Positions 61,367 to 64,000 of a DNA stretch of 64,000 nt are shown in pieces. The notes below the pieces were generated by a model. It was not told the origin of the DNA. It was given only the letters and a program-made list of their open reading frames with translations, and searched no databases. The position numbers were made by a program, and so were the translations under genes. Origin of the DNA: Prunella strophiata (taxonomy: Eukaryota; Chordata; Aves; Passeriformes; Prunellidae); assembly GCA_036583965.1 (NCBI GenBank), contig JAZBQD010000014.1, positions 64,200,395-64,264,394 on the forward strand, written 5' to 3'. Each line of letters starts with the position of its first letter. Within the stretch, counting starts at the first letter, position 1.

Positions 61367-64000
61367 GCCAAAGCTGGACTCCTTAAATCATGTTTTGGGC
61401 TTAAGAAAAATGTCTCTACATTCTTATTCTGAGTGCCTCTGATCTTCTTCATGGATAAAACACACAAGATGAATTAATTAGTGTGTTATATGTCTGGAGC
61501 AATTCTCCATTCAGCTCCATTCATTCTCCATTCCAAACACCCAACCCAACACCAGTGGAGTATCCCAGGGTACTGGAGATATTTCTTTCCATAGGATAAA
61601 CAGATATAGAATAGAACTTTTGACAGATATGTAGCCTTCTGGAGCAGCACATGTAGGTTAGTAAATTGTCCTGCAGTGCCTAAAATGATGCCACTTTCCC
61701 ATTAAATGACATTGAATCACACAATGTATGAAGGCAAAGAGTCTGCCACTTGTGGAATATCCAATTCAAACAATCTTGAAATAAGCAACATAAAATAACC
61801 AATGACTTCTATTTTATTTCAATTATTACCATGCAATCTATTTCTAAGTGTAGAACATTAAGTCATAAAAATATTTGTTTGAATGTACTTATAAAATCTG
61901 CACTTTTTATCCAACTTGATCAGTTACTGATCAAAGAAAGAGCAAAGTTTTCCCTAAACAAGACAAGGAGAATCATAGCCTTGGACTTGCACTGATAAAT
62001 TGAAAACACATGCATTGATAATAAGACTGATGATTAATTAAATACAAACAGCAGGTAAGTCCTGCCATCTTGGGAGTATACGGTCTTTGGACAAACTCTA
62101 TTATTGCATTTTCCAACACAGAAATATCAGCAAGTACTTGGGTTTTTTACCACCAAGCATAACTTCATATTTTACCCATGCTGATTTGAATCCTGAACCT
62201 GAAAATGCATTTGTGTTTTTCATGGGCTTCCCTAACACCACTAGGGGCAACTCATCTTTAGCACCAGATGAAGATGTAACCTTGCCAAAGCCCAGGTGGA
62301 AAATAATTTGGCTTTATACCCAAACATTGTAAGAGGCCAACACATAGCTCTGAGAATGGAAAGATGCCAGATGGAGGCCAAAGCTTTTAAGTTGTTAAAC
62401 TGAACCCATTTAGCCACCATTTCTTCTGCCACATAGGCTTGTAGCCTAAGTTAATCATCCTGCCATTTCACTTATTTAGCCAAATTCCAGCGTGCAAGCA
62501 TAAAAAATGAAACCTTTTGTATTACTAAATATAGCAGAAGTCCCATCTACAGTTTTAATTAGCTACAGGAATATATCATTTCAATCTAAGCTCTTCAGAC
62601 AACATCAGGTACATCTCAGCAAGCTGGAATTTATAAGTTTAAATTCGCTTTCCATTTCATTATGAACAATTTCGTTATTTTTTCTTAAAAATAGCTCAGT
62701 ACATGTTTCCACTCCTTTGTATAATCACAGGACTCTCATAAACAGTTGCTAAATTGAATTCTAAGGCTGGAGCTGTACAATGTAGAGAAAACATAGAGAA
62801 ATCAGGGATTCCCCTACTTTATTCTGTCTATACATGAATATATTTGTGTGTGCATTTATGCACATATACAGACATGAACAATAAAAACTGCTTGAAGAGA
62901 ATACTATTCTACAGCTGTAGAAGTTGTCCTCAAGTTGTTCTACCTAAGACCAAACAGTGGTTCCCATATACTCATTCCTACTTGTGGAATAAATGATATG
63001 AAGTGAAAGGTGACATATGGTTATTGACACCTCTCTATAAAAGAGAATGTACACAGAAAACTATTTCTAGCAACTAACTATTTCCACATCTAGGAAAATC
63101 CTGATCCAACTGTAAAAAGCCATCTGAAGGAACGTGATAGGATGGGCAATGACTTGAACTATTTAAAACTGCACTGAAAAACTTCTGAAGGATTTACTTA
63201 AAAGTAACTGTGGAAAAGAATCAGCTTCCTTTTTAGTTATTTTCAGGCAGCCTGTCTTAGGCGTGTGGTCCTGTTGGGATCTTTGTCCAGACCTGAGCCT
63301 TGAAAGAGCTCCCCAAGATCTGTACTAAGCCTCCAGGCATTTCTCTCTTATGAACTGGAGAAACCCAGAGCTGCTCACACTGCACCAGCTGCTAAGCACC
63401 GAAATCTGGCTGCACTGAATTTAGCCTTAGGAAACTTAAGAAGTCATTTTCACTTCAGCTATAAATCCAGTCTTTGGATTGAGTCAATTAAGGATTCGAT
63501 GTTCAGCACGTCCAAATGAAGGACTGAGCACTGGTGGCTTGCCAGTAACAACCCAATATATTGCAAGATAATAAAGTAGCTTGTGAATACCAGAAAGCTC
63601 AATTATATTAAAAGCCTTCAGCTTAAGCAAGGCTATTTCCTTGATTTCTGTCTATATTTAATTTTCAGGCTGTGACAGTAACTACTTCATCATGTGCTGG
63701 TTGATTTCCTAAGAGCATTAAGGCACACAGTAAGTCAGACACAGCCATTTCAAAGATGCAAAGAGGGAGGTAGAATCACCCTATGCCAGGTTGTCCTGAA
63801 AATGCATATTAAAAAGAGTTTAATCATCATCATGATATAAGTTGATGCATTTATTAATTTAGCTAGGTTTTATTGACTTAACTAGTGGTCTCCTAATTTT
63901 GAAATCTAAGAACTACTCTAGAACCATATATGGAAGTTTTAATAATTTTCCTGTTAACAAGCAAGAGAATTTCAAATTAAAGTGGATTATTGCATTCCTT
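61367..64000. other. AT-rich stretch, nothing recognised
   Basis: I see no gene or confident repeat. A locally redundant pyrimidine patch (TTCTCCATTCAGCTCCATTC, ATTCTCCATTCC) lies at about 61503-61536. Near 63440-63530 the sequence has the mixed, motif-dense look of possible conserved noncoding DNA, but this is weak. Confidence 0.5.

Overview
This window looks like ordinary bird nuclear DNA, most likely intergenic or deep intronic. It is AT-rich by eye and CpG-poor. It contains no believable protein-coding gene, no rRNA or tRNA, no CRISPR array, and nothing bacterial or phage-like. The main evidence for a bird is a set of CR1 LINE fragments: several end in the diagnostic CR1 3' terminus (variants of ATTCTGTGATTCTATGA) and carry the 3'-region text typical of avian CR1s. 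The near absence of recent SINEs, the short 5'-truncated LINE copies and the many long A/T homopolymers fit this. I cannot determine the species or chromosome.

Layout. 1-9271 is AT-rich unique-looking sequence with a T30 tract (4838), a three-unit minisatellite (6179), a perfect 14-bp-arm hairpin (7986) and a (TA)n tract of about 180 bp (8671). 9272-18093 has three CR1 pieces (9272 +, 10427 -, 17963 +), small tandem duplications (11588, 12691), a strong minus-strand G-quadruplex motif (15023) and long A and T runs. 18094-33954 is mostly unique sequence with one CR1 3' end (28304) and a stretch resembling a conserved homeobox-type enhancer (about 27640-27880). 33955-41400 is the most repeat-rich part: a 390-bp CR1 3' end (33955), an ancient palindromic amniote-type repeat (38154), a MIR-like SINE remnant (40043), an A/AAC array (40349), and a minus-strand CR1 with a G/T array expanded inside it (41054). 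41401-57550 is largely unique. It includes the window's one clear CpG-rich patch (45630-45900, three CCGCGG sites) and a 34-bp duplication (45499). 57551-57780 is a CR1 of a different 3'-end type, and the rest to 64000 is unique sequence with two homopolymers.

Coding potential. The longest open frames are about 100-124 codons, scattered over both strands. They overlap repeats or homopolymers, or show no recognisable domain, as expected by chance in 64 kb. I therefore call no CDS. I see no candidate for a new multi-gene system. The observations most worth checking are the CpG patch, the candidate conserved noncoding blocks, the ancient SINE and palindromic remnants, and the array inside the CR1.
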